64,000 bases of DNA, taken from positions 4,960,001 to 5,024,000 of the forward strand of contig NZ_CP095552.1 in the NCBI RefSeq assembly GCF_023078355.1. The letters run 5' to 3'. Positions 44,308 to 53,883 of this stretch are shown one piece after another (positions within the stretch are counted from its first letter, which is position 1; each line of letters begins with the position of its first letter). Under the pieces are notes generated by a model. The model did no database searches. It worked only from the letters and a program-made list of their open reading frames with translations, and was not told where the DNA came from. The stretch comes from Gordonia hongkongensis (GTDB taxonomy: Bacteria; Actinomycetota; Actinomycetes; Mycobacteriales; Mycobacteriaceae). The translations under genes and the position numbers were made by a program.

Positions 44308-45006
44308 GTGAACGAGATCGTCGACTTCGCCGAGAGCTACTGGTGGCTGATCTTCCCGGTCGGCGCGGTCGTCGGCGGGTGGGCCGGTTCGATCGGCAAG
44401 TACAACGAGAAGCGACGCAAGGACAAGATCGAGCTCGCCCGGATCAAGGCGAACGCCCAGACCGAACAGCTGAAGCTCACGACGACCTCGGCCGACCAGT
44501 TGCGCCGGGTCCGCAAGCAGCACGACGCGCTCAACGAGAAGTGGTTCGCCTACGAACTCGATCTCGCCACACTGATCGAGTACCCGCTGATGACCGACAT
44601 GCGCGAACCGTTGACGCTCGCCTTCCACCGGGCCCGGGTCCGCGCGGATGATCTACGGCCCGAATCGGATTCCGCCGCCGTCGGCACGGCCGAGGCCTCC
44701 ATGTCCGCAGCCGACTTCGCCGAGTACCGCGATGCGGTCGGCGACTACGCCGCCGCGTTCGACGCTGCCGAGCGAGAAGCGCGGCGTCGCAAGCAGACCG
44801 GGTTCTCCCCCATCGAACGCGAGGCACTCGACCGGGCACGCAAACTCATCAACGTCGCCGCCGACACCGGCGCCACGCCGGCCGAGAGGCAGGCCGCCTA
44901 CAAGAAGGTCCGTGCCGAGCTCGACGGCATCATCGACGTTCCCCGGGTGGCGGCCGCACATCTCGAACAGCAGATCGCCGGCGCGCTGGAGCGCGGCTCG
45001 GACTGA
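44308..45006 (+). CDS. Membrane-anchored hypothetical protein with coiled-coil
   Basis: 232 residues from GTG 44308. One N-terminal helix (WWLIFPVGAVVGGWAGSIG, 12-30) followed by a charged, helical region (KYNEKRRKDKIELARIKANAQTEQ) likely to be coiled coil, and further amphipathic helices. It probably sits on the inner face of the membrane. Family not recognised; this kind is common in Gordonia and Rhodococcus. No ribosome site, perhaps leaderless. Confidence 0.7.
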   Translation: MNEIVDFAESYWWLIFPVGAVVGGWAGSIGKYNEKRRKDKIELARIKANAQTEQLKLTTTSADQLRRVRKQHDALNEKWFAYELDLATLIEYPLMTDMREPLTLAFHRARVRADDLRPESDSAAVGTAEASMSAADFAEYRDAVGDYAAAFDAAEREARRRKQTGFSPIEREALDRARKLINVAADTGATPAERQAAYKKVRAELDGIIDVPRVAAAHLEQQIAGALERGSD

Positions 45007-45020
45007 ACGTTCCGGGCCGA

Positions 45021-45812
45021 TCAGAGGTCCGGGATCGGGAGATCCAGGTTGGGCGCGATGATCCCGCCGTCGACCTCGAGGATCTTGCCGGTGACATACG
45101 CACCGGCGGGCGACGCCAGGTAGAGCGCCGCCGCGGCGATGTCCTCCGGATCACCGAGGCGGTGCAACGGCGTGGAGGTCTCGACCTCGGTGCGCATCCC
45201 TTCGTCGCCGGCGACGATCTCCAGCGCCGAGGTCAGGATGGCGCCGGGAGCGATGCCGTTGACCCGGATCTTCGGGTTCAGATCCATCGCCGCGATGCGG
45301 GTGTAGTGCGCGAGAGCGGCTTTCGCGGTGCCGTAGGCGGCATAGGCGCGTCCGGGCACGCGGCCGACCGCGGAGGTGATGTTGATGATCGACCCCTGGC
45401 CCGTGGTCGCGAGGATCTGTTTGGCGCCGGCGACGACCAGCGCGTGCGCGTTGCCGACGTTGAAGTCGAAGGCGTCCCGCAGGTGCTTGGGACTGGTGTC
45501 GAACAACGGCCGCGGCATCGCACCGCCGACGTTGTTGACCACGGTGTCGAGGCGACCGAACTCATCGACCGCGGTCTGAGCGAGTGCCGCCGCGGCGTCG
45601 GGATCGGCGAGATCCACGGCGACGGCGTGCGCCCGTCGGCCGGCCGCACGGATGCGCTCGGCGACCTGAGCGAGGTCGGACTCACTGCGGGCCGCGATCA
45701 CCACGTCGCCGCCTGCCTCGGCGAAGGCGACCGCGATCGCCGCCCCGAGTCCCCGGCTCGCGCCGGTCACGATGGCCACCTGGTCGTCTATCCGGAATCT
45801 GTCGAGAATCAC
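45021..45812 (-). CDS. Short-chain dehydrogenase/reductase (sterol-regulon candidate)
   Basis: 263 residues. [19 protein letters not shown] cofactor site, VNNVGG, Ser in NITSAVG and YGTAKAAL (YxxxK). C-terminal [14 protein letters not shown] is standard. It may oxidise a hydroxysteroid or a 3-hydroxyacyl-CoA. The KstR-like box 32 bp before the ATG at 45812 is the main clue to its role. Confidence 0.9.
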   Translation of the reverse strand: MILDRFRIDDQVAIVTGASRGLGAAIAVAFAEAGGDVVIAARSESDLAQVAERIRAAGRRAHAVAVDLADPDAAAALAQTAVDEFGRLDTVVNNVGGAMPRPLFDTSPKHLRDAFDFNVGNAHALVVAGAKQILATTGQGSIINITSAVGRVPGRAYAAYGTAKAALAHYTRIAAMDLNPKIRVNGIAPGAILTSALEIVAGDEGMRTEVETSTPLHRLGDPEDIAAAALYLASPAGAYVTGKILEVDGGIIAPNLDLPIPDL

Positions 45813-45843
45813 CCGTCGACCATGCCACGGCGAGGCACAAAAC

Positions 45844-45857
45844 GAGAACGTGTTCTA
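45844..45857. promoter_or_regulatory. KstR-like operator before the SDR gene
   Basis: GAGAACGTGTTCTA matches TnnAACnnGTTnnA except at the first base, and its core AGAAC-GT-GTTCT is an inverted repeat. It lies 31 bp upstream of the SDR start, where a repressor would act. Confidence 0.65.
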
Positions 45858-45889
45858 GAAATCGGCCGAAACCGGCAGGTCACCCGGGC

Positions 45890-46801
45890 TCAGTAGTCGC
45901 GGTTCGTGGTCACCACGGACAGGAGTTCCTCATCCGCGACGAATCGGCGCAGGTTTTCGGCGACCCACGGCGCGAGCTCACGCGTCAGACCCGACGCCGG
46001 GTTGGCGACGTGCGGGGTGATGATCACGTTCGGAAGCGACCAGAGCGGATGGTCGTCGGCGGGCGGTTCCGGATCGGTCACGTCGAGCGCCGCCCCCGCG
46101 ATCTGCCCGTCGACCAGCGCGCGGTGCAGCGCCTCCTCGTCGACAAGGGGCCCGCGCGCGACGTTCACCACCCACGCGTGTGCGGGTAGTGCGGCGAGGC
46201 TCTCGGCGTTGATCATGTGCCGCGTCTCCGGCGTCGACGGCGCGGCCAGCACAACGTGGTCGAACGTCCCCCACAGCTGATCCAACTCATCCGACCGTCG
46301 GACCTCGTGCGCGCCGGGCACCTCGCGCCCGGACCGGTTCACCGCGACGACGCGAGCGCCACATGCCCGAAGACGCGGAGCGAGGGAGGCGCCGATCCCG
46401 CCGGCTCCGACGATGGCGACCGTGGAACCGTGCAGCGACCGGACCGCGGTGTCGATCCGCTCCTTGTCCCAGTGGCGCAGGACGGCGGTGTTGATCTGCC
46501 GGAGCCCGGCGAGGAGCAGAGCCAGTGCGTGTTCGGCGACGTTCTCGGCATAGAAGCCGGACGCATTGGTCCAGATCCGACGGTCGTCGAGTACGTCGGC
46601 GGCGACGAAATCCTCGATCCCCGCGGTCTTGAGGGCCACCCATTCGACGGCGTCCGGCAGTTCCGGGAACTCCCCGGGCGGCCCGATCCACACCAGCACC
46701 CGGGCGTCGTCGAGACCGACGATCCGGCCGCCCGCACCTTCGATCGCGGCGACCAGATGCTCGTCGCGGACGGGTTCGACGGCCACCGCCACCGGCGTCA
46801 T
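45890..46801 (-). CDS. D-2-hydroxyacid dehydrogenase family protein
   Basis: 303 residues from ATG 46801, which overlaps the rnhA stop (ATGA). NAD fold [30 protein letters not shown] (about 132-161), substrate/catalytic Arg in [14 protein letters not shown], Glu in [15 protein letters not shown], and His in ITPHVAN. It reduces a 2-oxo-acid or oxidises a D-2-hydroxyacid with NAD(P). The substrate cannot be deduced. Coupled to rnhA by position only. Confidence 0.9.
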   Translation of the reverse strand: MTPVAVAVEPVRDEHLVAAIEGAGGRIVGLDDARVLVWIGPPGEFPELPDAVEWVALKTAGIEDFVAADVLDDRRIWTNASGFYAENVAEHALALLLAGLRQINTAVLRHWDKERIDTAVRSLHGSTVAIVGAGGIGASLAPRLRACGARVVAVNRSGREVPGAHEVRRSDELDQLWGTFDHVVLAAPSTPETRHMINAESLAALPAHAWVVNVARGPLVDEEALHRALVDGQIAGAALDVTDPEPPADDHPLWSLPNVIITPHVANPASGLTRELAPWVAENLRRFVADEELLSVVTTNRDY

Positions 46802-47292
46802 CGGGCCACCGATCGAGCCGCGGTGGTCGCGAGTTCGTCGGCGATCTCGTTGAAGTGATCGCCGGCATGCCCCTTGACCCAGCGCCACTCCACCTGATGT
46901 CGCTTCTCCTCCTCGACCAGACGACGCCAGAGATCCGCGTTCTTGACCGGCTTGCGATCCTTGGTCTTCCAGCCGTTCGCCTGCCAACCGTTGACCCACT
47001 TCATGATGCCGTTGCGCACGTAGGTCGAATCGGTGTAGATGATGACGGTCGACGGCCTGGTCAGTGCCGCCAGGCCTTCGATGGCGGCCGTGAGCTCCAT
47101 CTTGTTGTTCGTCGTATCCGGCTCCGACCCGGAGATCCGCTTCTCGGTGCCCTTGTATCGAAGCACCGCGCCCCAGCCACCCGGGCCCGGGTTGCCCAGG
47201 CAGGCACCGTCGGTCGAGATCTCGACGACGGCCGAGCCGGCCGCCGGATCTGCGGAGGAGCCGTCGATTGCCTGGTTCGCGGAAGCTGTCAC
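46798..47292 (-). CDS. rnhA: Ribonuclease HI
   Basis: 164 residues. Catalytic acids are visible: Asp in [19 protein letters not shown] (near 28), Glu in [13 protein letters not shown], Asp in [13 protein letters not shown], and Asp/His in [17 protein letters not shown]. It cleaves RNA in RNA-DNA hybrids. The GTG start at 47292 with a short Ala-rich leader is the most upstream choice. Divergent from the tam gene. Confidence 0.96.
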   Translation of the reverse strand: MTASANQAIDGSSADPAAGSAVVEISTDGACLGNPGPGGWGAVLRYKGTEKRISGSEPDTTNNKMELTAAIEGLAALTRPSTVIIYTDSTYVRNGIMKWVNGWQANGWKTKDRKPVKNADLWRRLVEEEKRHQVEWRWVKGHAGDHFNEIADELATTAARSVAR

Positions 47293-47351
47293 GCAGGGAA
47301 GCCTACGGCAGCCGCGACCCCCGATCGCAGGCTCACGGTTAGGGTGGAGTC

Positions 47352-48119
47352 ATGGTTGTGTGGGACCCGACACGCTATCTGCAGTTCGCTGACGTCCGTG
47401 CGCGTCCGTTTCTCGACCTCATCGCACAGATCCCGACCAACCCGCTGTCGGTGATCGACCTGGGTTGCGGACCGGGTCATCTCACCAAGCACCTTCGGGC
47501 ACGCTGGCCGTCGGCGGAGATCCTGGGCATCGACGATTCGGCGGAGATGGTCGATCGCGCGATCCGCGACAACACGGATCCGCATGCCAACTACGACGCC
47601 GCCGACGTCTCGCAGTGGACGCCTCACCGGCCGGTCGACCTGATGATCTCCAACGCGATGTTCCAGTGGGTGCCCGACCACCTCGACGTCATCGACCGAC
47701 TGCTCGACCACCTCACCGACGGAGGCGCGTTCGCTCTGCAGGTACCCAACAACACGGACTCCCCCACCCACTCCGCCCTCGCCGATCTCGCCGCGACCGA
47801 GCCGTACCTGGGGGCCTTCGGCGACCTGCGGGCGCTCCCTCGACTCGACGCCGAGATGTACCTCGAGTTCTTCGCCGACCGCGGTTACCACGCCGACGCC
47901 TGGGAAACGACCTACTTCCACGTGCTCGACGGCCAGGACCCGGTGTTCGACTGGATGTCGGGCACCGGCGCCCGCCCGTACATGCAGGCGCTGTCCGACG
48001 AACTCCGGGTGCAGTTCGTCGCCGATCTCAAGCAACGCCTCGCCGAGGCCTATCCCCGACGCGAATGGGGCACGGTCCTGCCCTTCCGCCGTACGTTCGC
48101 GGTGGCCACCCGCCGCTGA
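47352..48119 (+). CDS. tam: Trans-aconitate 2-methyltransferase
   Basis: 255 residues, full-length Tam. SAM site VIDLGCGPGHLTKHLRARWP (motif I), GIDDSAEMVDRA, and family strings VVWDPTRYLQFADVRARPFLDL at the start and ISNAMFQWVPDHLDVIDRL. It methylates trans-aconitate, a by-product that inhibits aconitase. ATG 47352 is 60 bp from divergent rnhA. Confidence 0.92.
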   Translation: MVVWDPTRYLQFADVRARPFLDLIAQIPTNPLSVIDLGCGPGHLTKHLRARWPSAEILGIDDSAEMVDRAIRDNTDPHANYDAADVSQWTPHRPVDLMISNAMFQWVPDHLDVIDRLLDHLTDGGAFALQVPNNTDSPTHSALADLAATEPYLGAFGDLRALPRLDAEMYLEFFADRGYHADAWETTYFHVLDGQDPVFDWMSGTGARPYMQALSDELRVQFVADLKQRLAEAYPRREWGTVLPFRRTFAVATRR

Positions 48120-48235
48120 TCCGCACCCCGTCGCCCCGAAGGGTCACGCACCAGCTTCGGTTCGGCATCGACGCTTCTCCCAGCTGACACTTCTGCAACA
48201 CTGACACCACCTGTCATCTCCCAGGGGGTACATCC

Positions 48236-49525
48236 ATGCGTCGACGCAGCCGGATTCGTCTGCGCCCGGTCCGCCGCGTGCTCGCAGCCGTCGCGATCGC
48301 CGCCCTCACGGGCGGCCTGCTCGCCGCTGGGTCCGCACCCGCCGAAGCCGCGGTCTGCAACGCCACCGGCATCACCGGGGGCGATGTCGGCAGCACCGGC
48401 AGTTCGGGCTCCAGCGAGCTCGGCTGGGGCAGTCTCGACTTCGGCAGCTATCGGGCGGATGGGAAGAAGCCGCAGGGACCGCTCCCGAAGCTCACCGGCG
48501 CCAGCAAGGCCATCTCCTGGGTGACCGGTCCCCGAAGTCCCGCCCGCACCGACACCCGTTTCGGCATCACCGCGACCGACGTCGGCGTGCCGTGGGACAA
48601 CGGCTCCGGTCAGATCCTGATGGCCTTCGGTGACACCTGGGGCAGATGCGCGGGACAGATGGCCTGGAAGCACAACACGATGTTGCGCAGCGACGCGACT
48701 TCCGACCTCGCCAAAGGAATCCGTTTCCCGAACGCCGTACCCGGATCGGTCCGGTCGGGCGCCTCGGTGACACCGGCCCACCCGACGTGGGCGCAACCCA
48801 TGTTCAACGCGGTCGGGGTGCGCAACATCGAGGTCGGGCGGATTCCCACCGGCGGGATCTCTATCAACGGCACGCAGTTCGTCAGTTTCATGTCGATCCA
48901 CCGGTGGCTTGGCCCAGGCCGCTGGAACACCAACTATTCGGGAATCGCCGTGTCGCACAACAACGGTCAGACCTGGGCCGTCGACAACAACACCCTTCGC
49001 TGGAATGCCGACCTGACGATCCCGGGCGTCCCCCAGGTGACGCGTGGCCACAACCGGTTCCAGATGGGCGCCTTCCTTCGGAGTGGCGAGTACATCTATC
49101 AGTACGGCACCCCGAATGGGCGTTTCGGCTCTGCTCACGTGGCCCGTTTCCGCCCCGCCGACATCCTGAACCTCGACCGGTACCAGTACTTTCGCGGCGG
49201 CACGGGCTGGTCGTCGAATCCGGCCGAGGCCACGCCGATCGTCGCCGGCCCGGTCAGCGAGATGTCCGTGGCGTACAACGCATTCCTCGGCCGGTTCATC
49301 ATGCTGACCGAGCGGTCGGGGACGATCGTGATGCGCACGTCGCCGTCACCCGTGGGTCCGTGGAGCGGCGAGCGGGTGCTCGTCTCGCACAAGCAGTCCA
49401 GCGGTCTGTACACGCCCTACATCCACCCTCGATCGTCGGGCAAGGACCTCTACTTCGTCGCCTCCCGGTGGGACGACTACAACGTGATGCTGGTTCGGAC
49501 CGACCTGTCGAAGGTACGTTCGTGA
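48236..49525 (+). CDS. Secreted DUF4185-domain protein
   Basis: 429 residues. Signal peptide: RRRSRIRLRPVRR then VLAAVAIAALTGGLLAAG, cleavage near AEAA. The rest is a DUF4185 beta-propeller-like domain (TDVGVPWDNGSGQILMAFGD, SGIAVSHNNGQTW, YGTPNGRFGSAHVARF). Such proteins are exported in mycobacteria and relatives; some act on cell-wall arabinan (endo-D-arabinanase family), so cell-wall glycan cleavage is possible. ATG 48236 after CAGGGGG. Overlaps the next start by 4 bp. Confidence 0.88.
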   Translation: MRRRSRIRLRPVRRVLAAVAIAALTGGLLAAGSAPAEAAVCNATGITGGDVGSTGSSGSSELGWGSLDFGSYRADGKKPQGPLPKLTGASKAISWVTGPRSPARTDTRFGITATDVGVPWDNGSGQILMAFGDTWGRCAGQMAWKHNTMLRSDATSDLAKGIRFPNAVPGSVRSGASVTPAHPTWAQPMFNAVGVRNIEVGRIPTGGISINGTQFVSFMSIHRWLGPGRWNTNYSGIAVSHNNGQTWAVDNNTLRWNADLTIPGVPQVTRGHNRFQMGAFLRSGEYIYQYGTPNGRFGSAHVARFRPADILNLDRYQYFRGGTGWSSNPAEATPIVAGPVSEMSVAYNAFLGRFIMLTERSGTIVMRTSPSPVGPWSGERVLVSHKQSSGLYTPYIHPRSSGKDLYFVASRWDDYNVMLVRTDLSKVRS

Positions 49526-50049
49526 GCCGGCGCATCGTGCTGATCCGCGCGGTGAACGTCGGCGGCGCGAAACTACCCATGGCCGAATTACGCGAGCTGG
49601 CAGCCGATCTCGGGGCAACGGAGGTCTCCACCTACATCGCGTCGGGGAACCTGATCTGTTCGCCGCCCGCCGACCCCGAGCGGTTCGACCGCGCGCTCGA
49701 GACCGCGCTGCAGGATCGCTACGGCTGGTTCCGGGAGGTCATCAGCCGCTCGCCCGAACAGGTCCGGGCCGCGCTCGAGGCGCATCCGTTCGACGTCGTC
49801 GACGACAAATACTCCTACGTCTACTTCCTGACCGGCGAACCGGCGCGCGACAAGGTGGCCGCGTTCCAACGCAAGGACTTCGGCGACGATGTGGTCCGCG
49901 TCCTCGGGTCCGACCTGCACATCCGCTACGCCGACGGGGCCGGACGATCGACCCTGACCGCACCGGTCATCGCGCGCGGCCTGGGTGTACAGGGCACCGG
50001 CCGCAACCTGCGGACCGTGCGCACACTGCTGGAACTCGCCGGCCCCTGA
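49522..50049 (+). CDS. DUF1697 domain protein
   Basis: 175 residues from GTG 49522 (GTGA overlap with the DUF4185 stop). RRIVLIRAVNVGGAKLPMAELRELAADLG, then VSTYIASGNLICSPP and C-terminal TGRNLRTVRTLLELA, the typical string of DUF1697. No known biochemical role. Confidence 0.9.
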   Translation: MSRRIVLIRAVNVGGAKLPMAELRELAADLGATEVSTYIASGNLICSPPADPERFDRALETALQDRYGWFREVISRSPEQVRAALEAHPFDVVDDKYSYVYFLTGEPARDKVAAFQRKDFGDDVVRVLGSDLHIRYADGAGRSTLTAPVIARGLGVQGTGRNLRTVRTLLELAGP

Positions 50050-50156
50050 GTGTCGCCCGCTGGCCGGTCTTCCGACACGGGCGTAGCGCCGGAGAAGGAA
50101 TCAGGACGAACCAAGCGAACCGCGAACGACACATTCGCGTCGAGAGGAGTCCGCAC

Positions 50157-50330
50157 ATGAGTCAACCGGTCCCGCCGCCCCCACCTCCGCCCGAGCCCGT
50201 GCCGGCGCCCGAGCCCATCCCGGAGCCGCCACCGGAGCCGCCGATTCCCGTTCCCACCCCGCCGCCGGCTCCCGACCCACAGCCGGCTCCCCCGCAGCCG
50301 GACCCGCCGCCACGGCCGACGGTGATCTGA
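50157..50330 (+). CDS. 57-aa proline-dominated microprotein
   Basis: ATG 50157 to TGA 50330, with AGAGGAG 7-8 bases before the ATG. 33 of 57 residues are proline, mostly in PxP, PPP and PEP patterns with Glu early and Gln/Asp late; it contains no Lys, Cys or aromatic residue. It must form extended polyproline-II helix. No signal peptide, so cytoplasmic unless attached elsewhere. The good ribosome site and clean stop argue it is expressed; ribosomes would need EF-P. No family known to me. Confidence 0.6.
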   Translation: MSQPVPPPPPPPEPVPAPEPIPEPPPEPPIPVPTPPPAPDPQPAPPQPDPPPRPTVI

Positions 50331-50333
50331 CCG

Positions 50334-50810
50334 TCAGCCGCGCGACAGCACTCGGGCGACACGGTCGAGGTCGGCGAGCTGTTCCTCGCGAGGTGCCTCC
50401 CACAGCTTCTTCGGCAGCTTCTCGAGGTCCTTGATCCCGGCTTCGGCTCGGTCGAGGGTTTCGGTCGCCTCCTCGCCACCGAGGTCCACCGATGCGATGA
50501 GCCGGTCGTCGAGTTCGAAGACCGCGTCGTCGAGGCGGTTGCGTGCCGCGACGAGTTCGTCGTCGTGCGGGATCGCCGGGTTGGCATGCACGTCGGCGAT
50601 CGCGTATCGAATGCGCCGATGCAGCAGTGCTTCCCGGGTGTTGTCGGTGGCCCAGCTCTCCGGCGCCCGACCCGGTCGGCCGGGAATCAGGTCGGTGGAT
50701 CGGGCGAAGGTGCGCACCCGTTTGTCCGAGTCGTACGCGAACCAGGCGGCGCCGCCGAGGATGAACAGGGCAACCACCACAGTGGCCACGATGATGATGA
50801 CCGCGATCAT
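50334..50810 (-). CDS. Single-pass membrane protein, unknown function
   Basis: 158 residues: helix IAVIIIVATVVVALFILGGAAWFA (2-25), then a soluble helical region with AIADVHANPAIPHDDELVAARNRLDDAVFELDDRL. Type II-like anchoring in the membrane. Found in many actinobacteria without a known role. Convergent with the polyproline gene, 3 bp apart. Confidence 0.75.
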   Translation of the reverse strand: MIAVIIIVATVVVALFILGGAAWFAYDSDKRVRTFARSTDLIPGRPGRAPESWATDNTREALLHRRIRYAIADVHANPAIPHDDELVAARNRLDDAVFELDDRLIASVDLGGEEATETLDRAEAGIKDLEKLPKKLWEAPREEQLADLDRVARVLSRG

Positions 50811-50823
50811 GTGGTCAGCCTAC

Positions 50824-52095
50824 TCAGGACGACTGCACTCCCTTGGGCGCCTTTCCCGACATGAAACCGAACAGGTATCCGGCGACGCGTCGCATCTGGA
50901 TCTCGTCGGCACCTTCGGTGATCCGGTAGCGCCGATGGTGCCGGTAGATGTGCTCGAACGGCTCGTGCCGCGAGTATCCGCGTCCGCCGAACACCTGCAT
51001 CGCCTGGTCGGCGGCATCGCAGCACAGCCGGTTCGCCTGGTAGTTGCACATGGAGACCTCGGCCGACGCGGCGAACGGCCCGTAGGTGTCCATCTTCCAG
51101 GCGGTTTCGCGGATCAGCGCCCGGATCATCGCGCACCGGGTGTGCAGGTCGACGAGCGGGAACTGGATAGCCTGGTTCGTCGAGAGCTTCTTGCCGAACG
51201 GCGCGCGCTCGTTGGCGTAGGCCACCGCACGGTCGACGCAGTACTGGGCGGCACCGAGACTGGAGGCCGCCTGCCGGATGCGGTTCTCGTTGAAGAAGTG
51301 CTGCACGACCTGCAGGCCGGCTCCCTCCGCCCCGAACACCGCGGAGTTCGGCACCCGGACGTCCCGCAGCGTGATGTGCGCGTGGTCGGTGGGCATGTTG
51401 AACGTCCAGAGATATTCCTCCACGGCGAAACCCGGATCCTGCGGGTCGACGAGGAACGCCGTGATGCCGCGGGCCTCGCCCGGTTCGCCGCTGGTGCGCG
51501 CGAAGATGATGTCGCGATGGGCGGCGTGGATACCGGTGTTCCACGTCTTCTCGCCGTTGATGATCCAGTCGTCGCCGTCGCGGACGGCGGTCGTCTCCAT
51601 CCACGTGGCGTCGGAGCCGTGGTCGGGTTCGGTGATGCCGAAGGCGAAGAACTTCGTACCCGCGGCCAGGCCCTCCACCCATTCCTCCCGCTGCTCGGGG
51701 GTGCCGTACTCGAGCATGAGGAGCAGCCCGATGTTGTTGCCGACGATGGCGTGCTCGTTCTGCAGATCGCAGTGCAGCCCCAGACCTTTCGACGCCAGGT
51801 GCTCGCGGATGATCGCCATCGCCAGGTTCGATCCGTCCCGACCACCGAACTCGGACGGGAAGGGGTAGCGGAAGTGGCCGGCCGCATCCGCGCGTCGTCT
51901 CGCCTCTCCCAGAAGAGCTTCCCACTCCTTGTTCGGCAAACCACCACGCTCCCAGTCTGTTCGGGAGTCCTCGCGCCGATGGTCGAAGAAGCGGATGTTG
52001 TCGTCGGTCTGCTCGAGGGGAATGATCTCCGCCTCGATGAAGGCATCGAGTTCGGCAAGATAGTCGGTCAGCGACTCGGGCAGTGCGAAGTCCAC
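50824..52095 (-). CDS. Acyl-CoA dehydrogenase (ACAD10/11-like)
   Basis: 423 residues from GTG 52095 (GAGGGG 8 bases upstream); the longer frame to 52290 is not family-like. Flavin/substrate strings: FAFGITEPDHGSDATWMETTA near 141-161, GDDWIINGEKTWNTG around 167-181, ENRIRQAASSLGAAQYCVDRAVAYANERAPFGK, and C-terminal QVFGGRGYSRHEPFEHIYRHHRRYRITEGADEIQ. It oxidises an acyl-CoA at C2-C3. Its partner is the phosphotransferase 37 bp upstream, the same pair that is fused in animal ACAD10/11, which act on 4-hydroxyacyl-CoAs. Confidence 0.93.
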   Translation of the reverse strand: MDFALPESLTDYLAELDAFIEAEIIPLEQTDDNIRFFDHRREDSRTDWERGGLPNKEWEALLGEARRRADAAGHFRYPFPSEFGGRDGSNLAMAIIREHLASKGLGLHCDLQNEHAIVGNNIGLLLMLEYGTPEQREEWVEGLAAGTKFFAFGITEPDHGSDATWMETTAVRDGDDWIINGEKTWNTGIHAAHRDIIFARTSGEPGEARGITAFLVDPQDPGFAVEEYLWTFNMPTDHAHITLRDVRVPNSAVFGAEGAGLQVVQHFFNENRIRQAASSLGAAQYCVDRAVAYANERAPFGKKLSTNQAIQFPLVDLHTRCAMIRALIRETAWKMDTYGPFAASAEVSMCNYQANRLCCDAADQAMQVFGGRGYSRHEPFEHIYRHHRRYRITEGADEIQMRRVAGYLFGFMSGKAPKGVQSS

Positions 52096-52132
52096 GATGA
52101 ACCCCTCTCGGTTGGGATCGGATGTCCGGCGG

Positions 52133-53554
52133 TCACGGGTGAGGGACCGCGAAGTACTTGGGGTTGGCGACCAGGAGTCGCGCCCGCACGTCGGCGACAA
52201 CGGCGTCACGGACCTTCGGGTCGGTGCCGTCGAGTTCGCCGGAACGCAGGGCCTCGCACAGCGCGTGCTGATCAGTGACCCCGAGCGCACTCAGACGTTG
52301 CGCGCTCGCTTCGGCGTCCCGTGCACCGGTGAGCATCTGTCGACGCACGACGTCGACGACGTTGCCGGCCACTCTCGTATGGAAACGCACCTGCGGCGAC
52401 AGGTCTGCCTGTACCGCGTCGGACCGCAGGAATTCGGTGAGCGCCTCGAGTAGTTCGACTGCAGTCGGTGAACCGTAGAGATCGTTGTCCGGTTCCTCGC
52501 CCGGCGCCTCGGCCAGCGGATCGGGTACCGGTCCCGGCGACACGAGACCCAGGTCGAGCAGTGCGTCGAACTCCTGCTCGGCACTTCGGCGTCCGATCGC
52601 GGCCAGTTCGACGGATCGTTCGACGCCATCGAGGTGCCGGGCGGCCTGCACCGCGCAGATCAGTCCCCACTTGACGGTGGCGTAGAGCTCCCACCAGCGC
52701 AGGGCTTGTTCGGTGGGACGCCAACCCGCCTCGCGCGCATAGGCGTCGAGGAGCGAGGTCCGGTCACCCATCCCGGCCACGGGCGTCGACCCTCCGAAAC
52801 GCCACGCCTTCGCACATAGCCAACCGAGGTCCTCGACGGGATCGCCGAGGTGCACCAGTTCCCAATCCAGAACCGCAGCAACTCCTTCGGCGTCGACGAG
52901 CAGATTTCCCAGCCGGAAGTCGCCATGCACGAGCGTGTGCCGTGGTGACGGTTCGGGCCGGTTGTCCGTGAGCCACTGGGTGGCCAGCACCAGGCCGGCC
53001 GGCATCGCATCGAACTCGCGTGGGAACAGGTCCCGCAAACCGTCGATCGGATCGCCGAGATCACCGAGACCGGGCGTCTGTGCGACGTCTATCCGGTGGA
53101 TACGTGCGAGGATCTCGCCGCACTGATCGACGAATCCGGCGCGCGCACCCTCGTAGGCATCGTCTCGCAGAATGCGCCGCGGGATGGATTCTCCGTCGAT
53201 GAAATTCATTGCCAGATAGGGGAATCCCAGCGCGTTGTCGTCCTCGTCGAATCCGGCGTCGAGGATCTCCGGCACCGGCACCCCGGCGTCGGCGGCGGCA
53301 CGCAGGACCTGCGCCTCGGCCCGCAGTCCGCCGTCGTCGGTTGCAGCGGGAACCGCGCGGATGATGATCGGCTCGACCTGCCCGGTTCCGTCGACGAGGG
53401 TGGCCGCGTACGTCGCCCTGCTCGCGCCCGCCGGCAGGAGTCTCGCGCCCTCGACCGAGAGCGTGCCGCCACGCTTGTCGGCGAGGCGGGACGCGATCTT
53501 CGCGGCGACACCGTCCGCTTCCGGTACTCCCACGCCCGATCCGTCCCTTCGCAC
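52133..53554 (-). CDS. Aminoglycoside-phosphotransferase-fold protein, ACAD10/11 partner
   Basis: 473 residues, GTG 53554. APH kinase domain: VEPIIIRAVP (ATP-lysine position is Arg here), HTLVHGDFRLGNLLVDAEGVAAVLDWELVHLGDPVEDLGWL with catalytic Asp and DW metal motif. A C-terminal helical extension of ~130 residues (QAARHLDGVERSVELAAIGRR...) is typical of the ACAD10-linked group, not of antibiotic kinases. It may phosphorylate 4-hydroxyacyl-CoA before elimination by the dehydrogenase downstream. Not likely a resistance gene. Confidence 0.85.
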   Translation of the reverse strand: MRRDGSGVGVPEADGVAAKIASRLADKRGGTLSVEGARLLPAGASRATYAATLVDGTGQVEPIIIRAVPAATDDGGLRAEAQVLRAAADAGVPVPEILDAGFDEDDNALGFPYLAMNFIDGESIPRRILRDDAYEGARAGFVDQCGEILARIHRIDVAQTPGLGDLGDPIDGLRDLFPREFDAMPAGLVLATQWLTDNRPEPSPRHTLVHGDFRLGNLLVDAEGVAAVLDWELVHLGDPVEDLGWLCAKAWRFGGSTPVAGMGDRTSLLDAYAREAGWRPTEQALRWWELYATVKWGLICAVQAARHLDGVERSVELAAIGRRSAEQEFDALLDLGLVSPGPVPDPLAEAPGEEPDNDLYGSPTAVELLEALTEFLRSDAVQADLSPQVRFHTRVAGNVVDVVRRQMLTGARDAEASAQRLSALGVTDQHALCEALRSGELDGTDPKVRDAVVADVRARLLVANPKYFAVPHP

Positions 53555-53636
53555 CGTCGCCCGGCGGATGTAACCGCCACCACAGCGAAGCTAGCACGGG
53601 ATCTGAATCCGGCCTCAGAAATCCAGGCCCGGAGTC

Positions 53637-53882
53637 TCAGGACTTCGGTGCCTGGAACTCCGGTTGGTCGATGATCCGCACCCACGATCCGTCGGCCTGC
53701 CGCGCCACCACCTGCGCGCGGGCGCCTGCACCATCACGGGGTGGAGTCGACGTGAGTGCGAGATCGTCCCCGAATACCAGGGTCGGCAACGGCGGTTCCG
53801 GCGCGAAGGTCGGCCGGTGCGCCAAGACCGATGCCCAGAGATCCCGGATCGCGGCCCGTCCGCGCGTGACCTCACCGCGCCG
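53637..53882 (-). pseudogene. C-terminal remnant of a SnoaL-like protein
   Basis: Minus-strand residues beginning GRAAIRDLWASVLAHRPTF and ending VRIIDQPEFQAPKS are the last ~80 residues of a SnoaL/NTF2-fold protein (LPTLVFGDDLALTSTPP, AQVVARQADGSWV). Upstream of about 53880 the frame continues open but turns into unrelated sequence, the antisense of the LysR remnant. So the first part is lost; not functional. Confidence 0.7.
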
Positions 53883-53883
53883 G

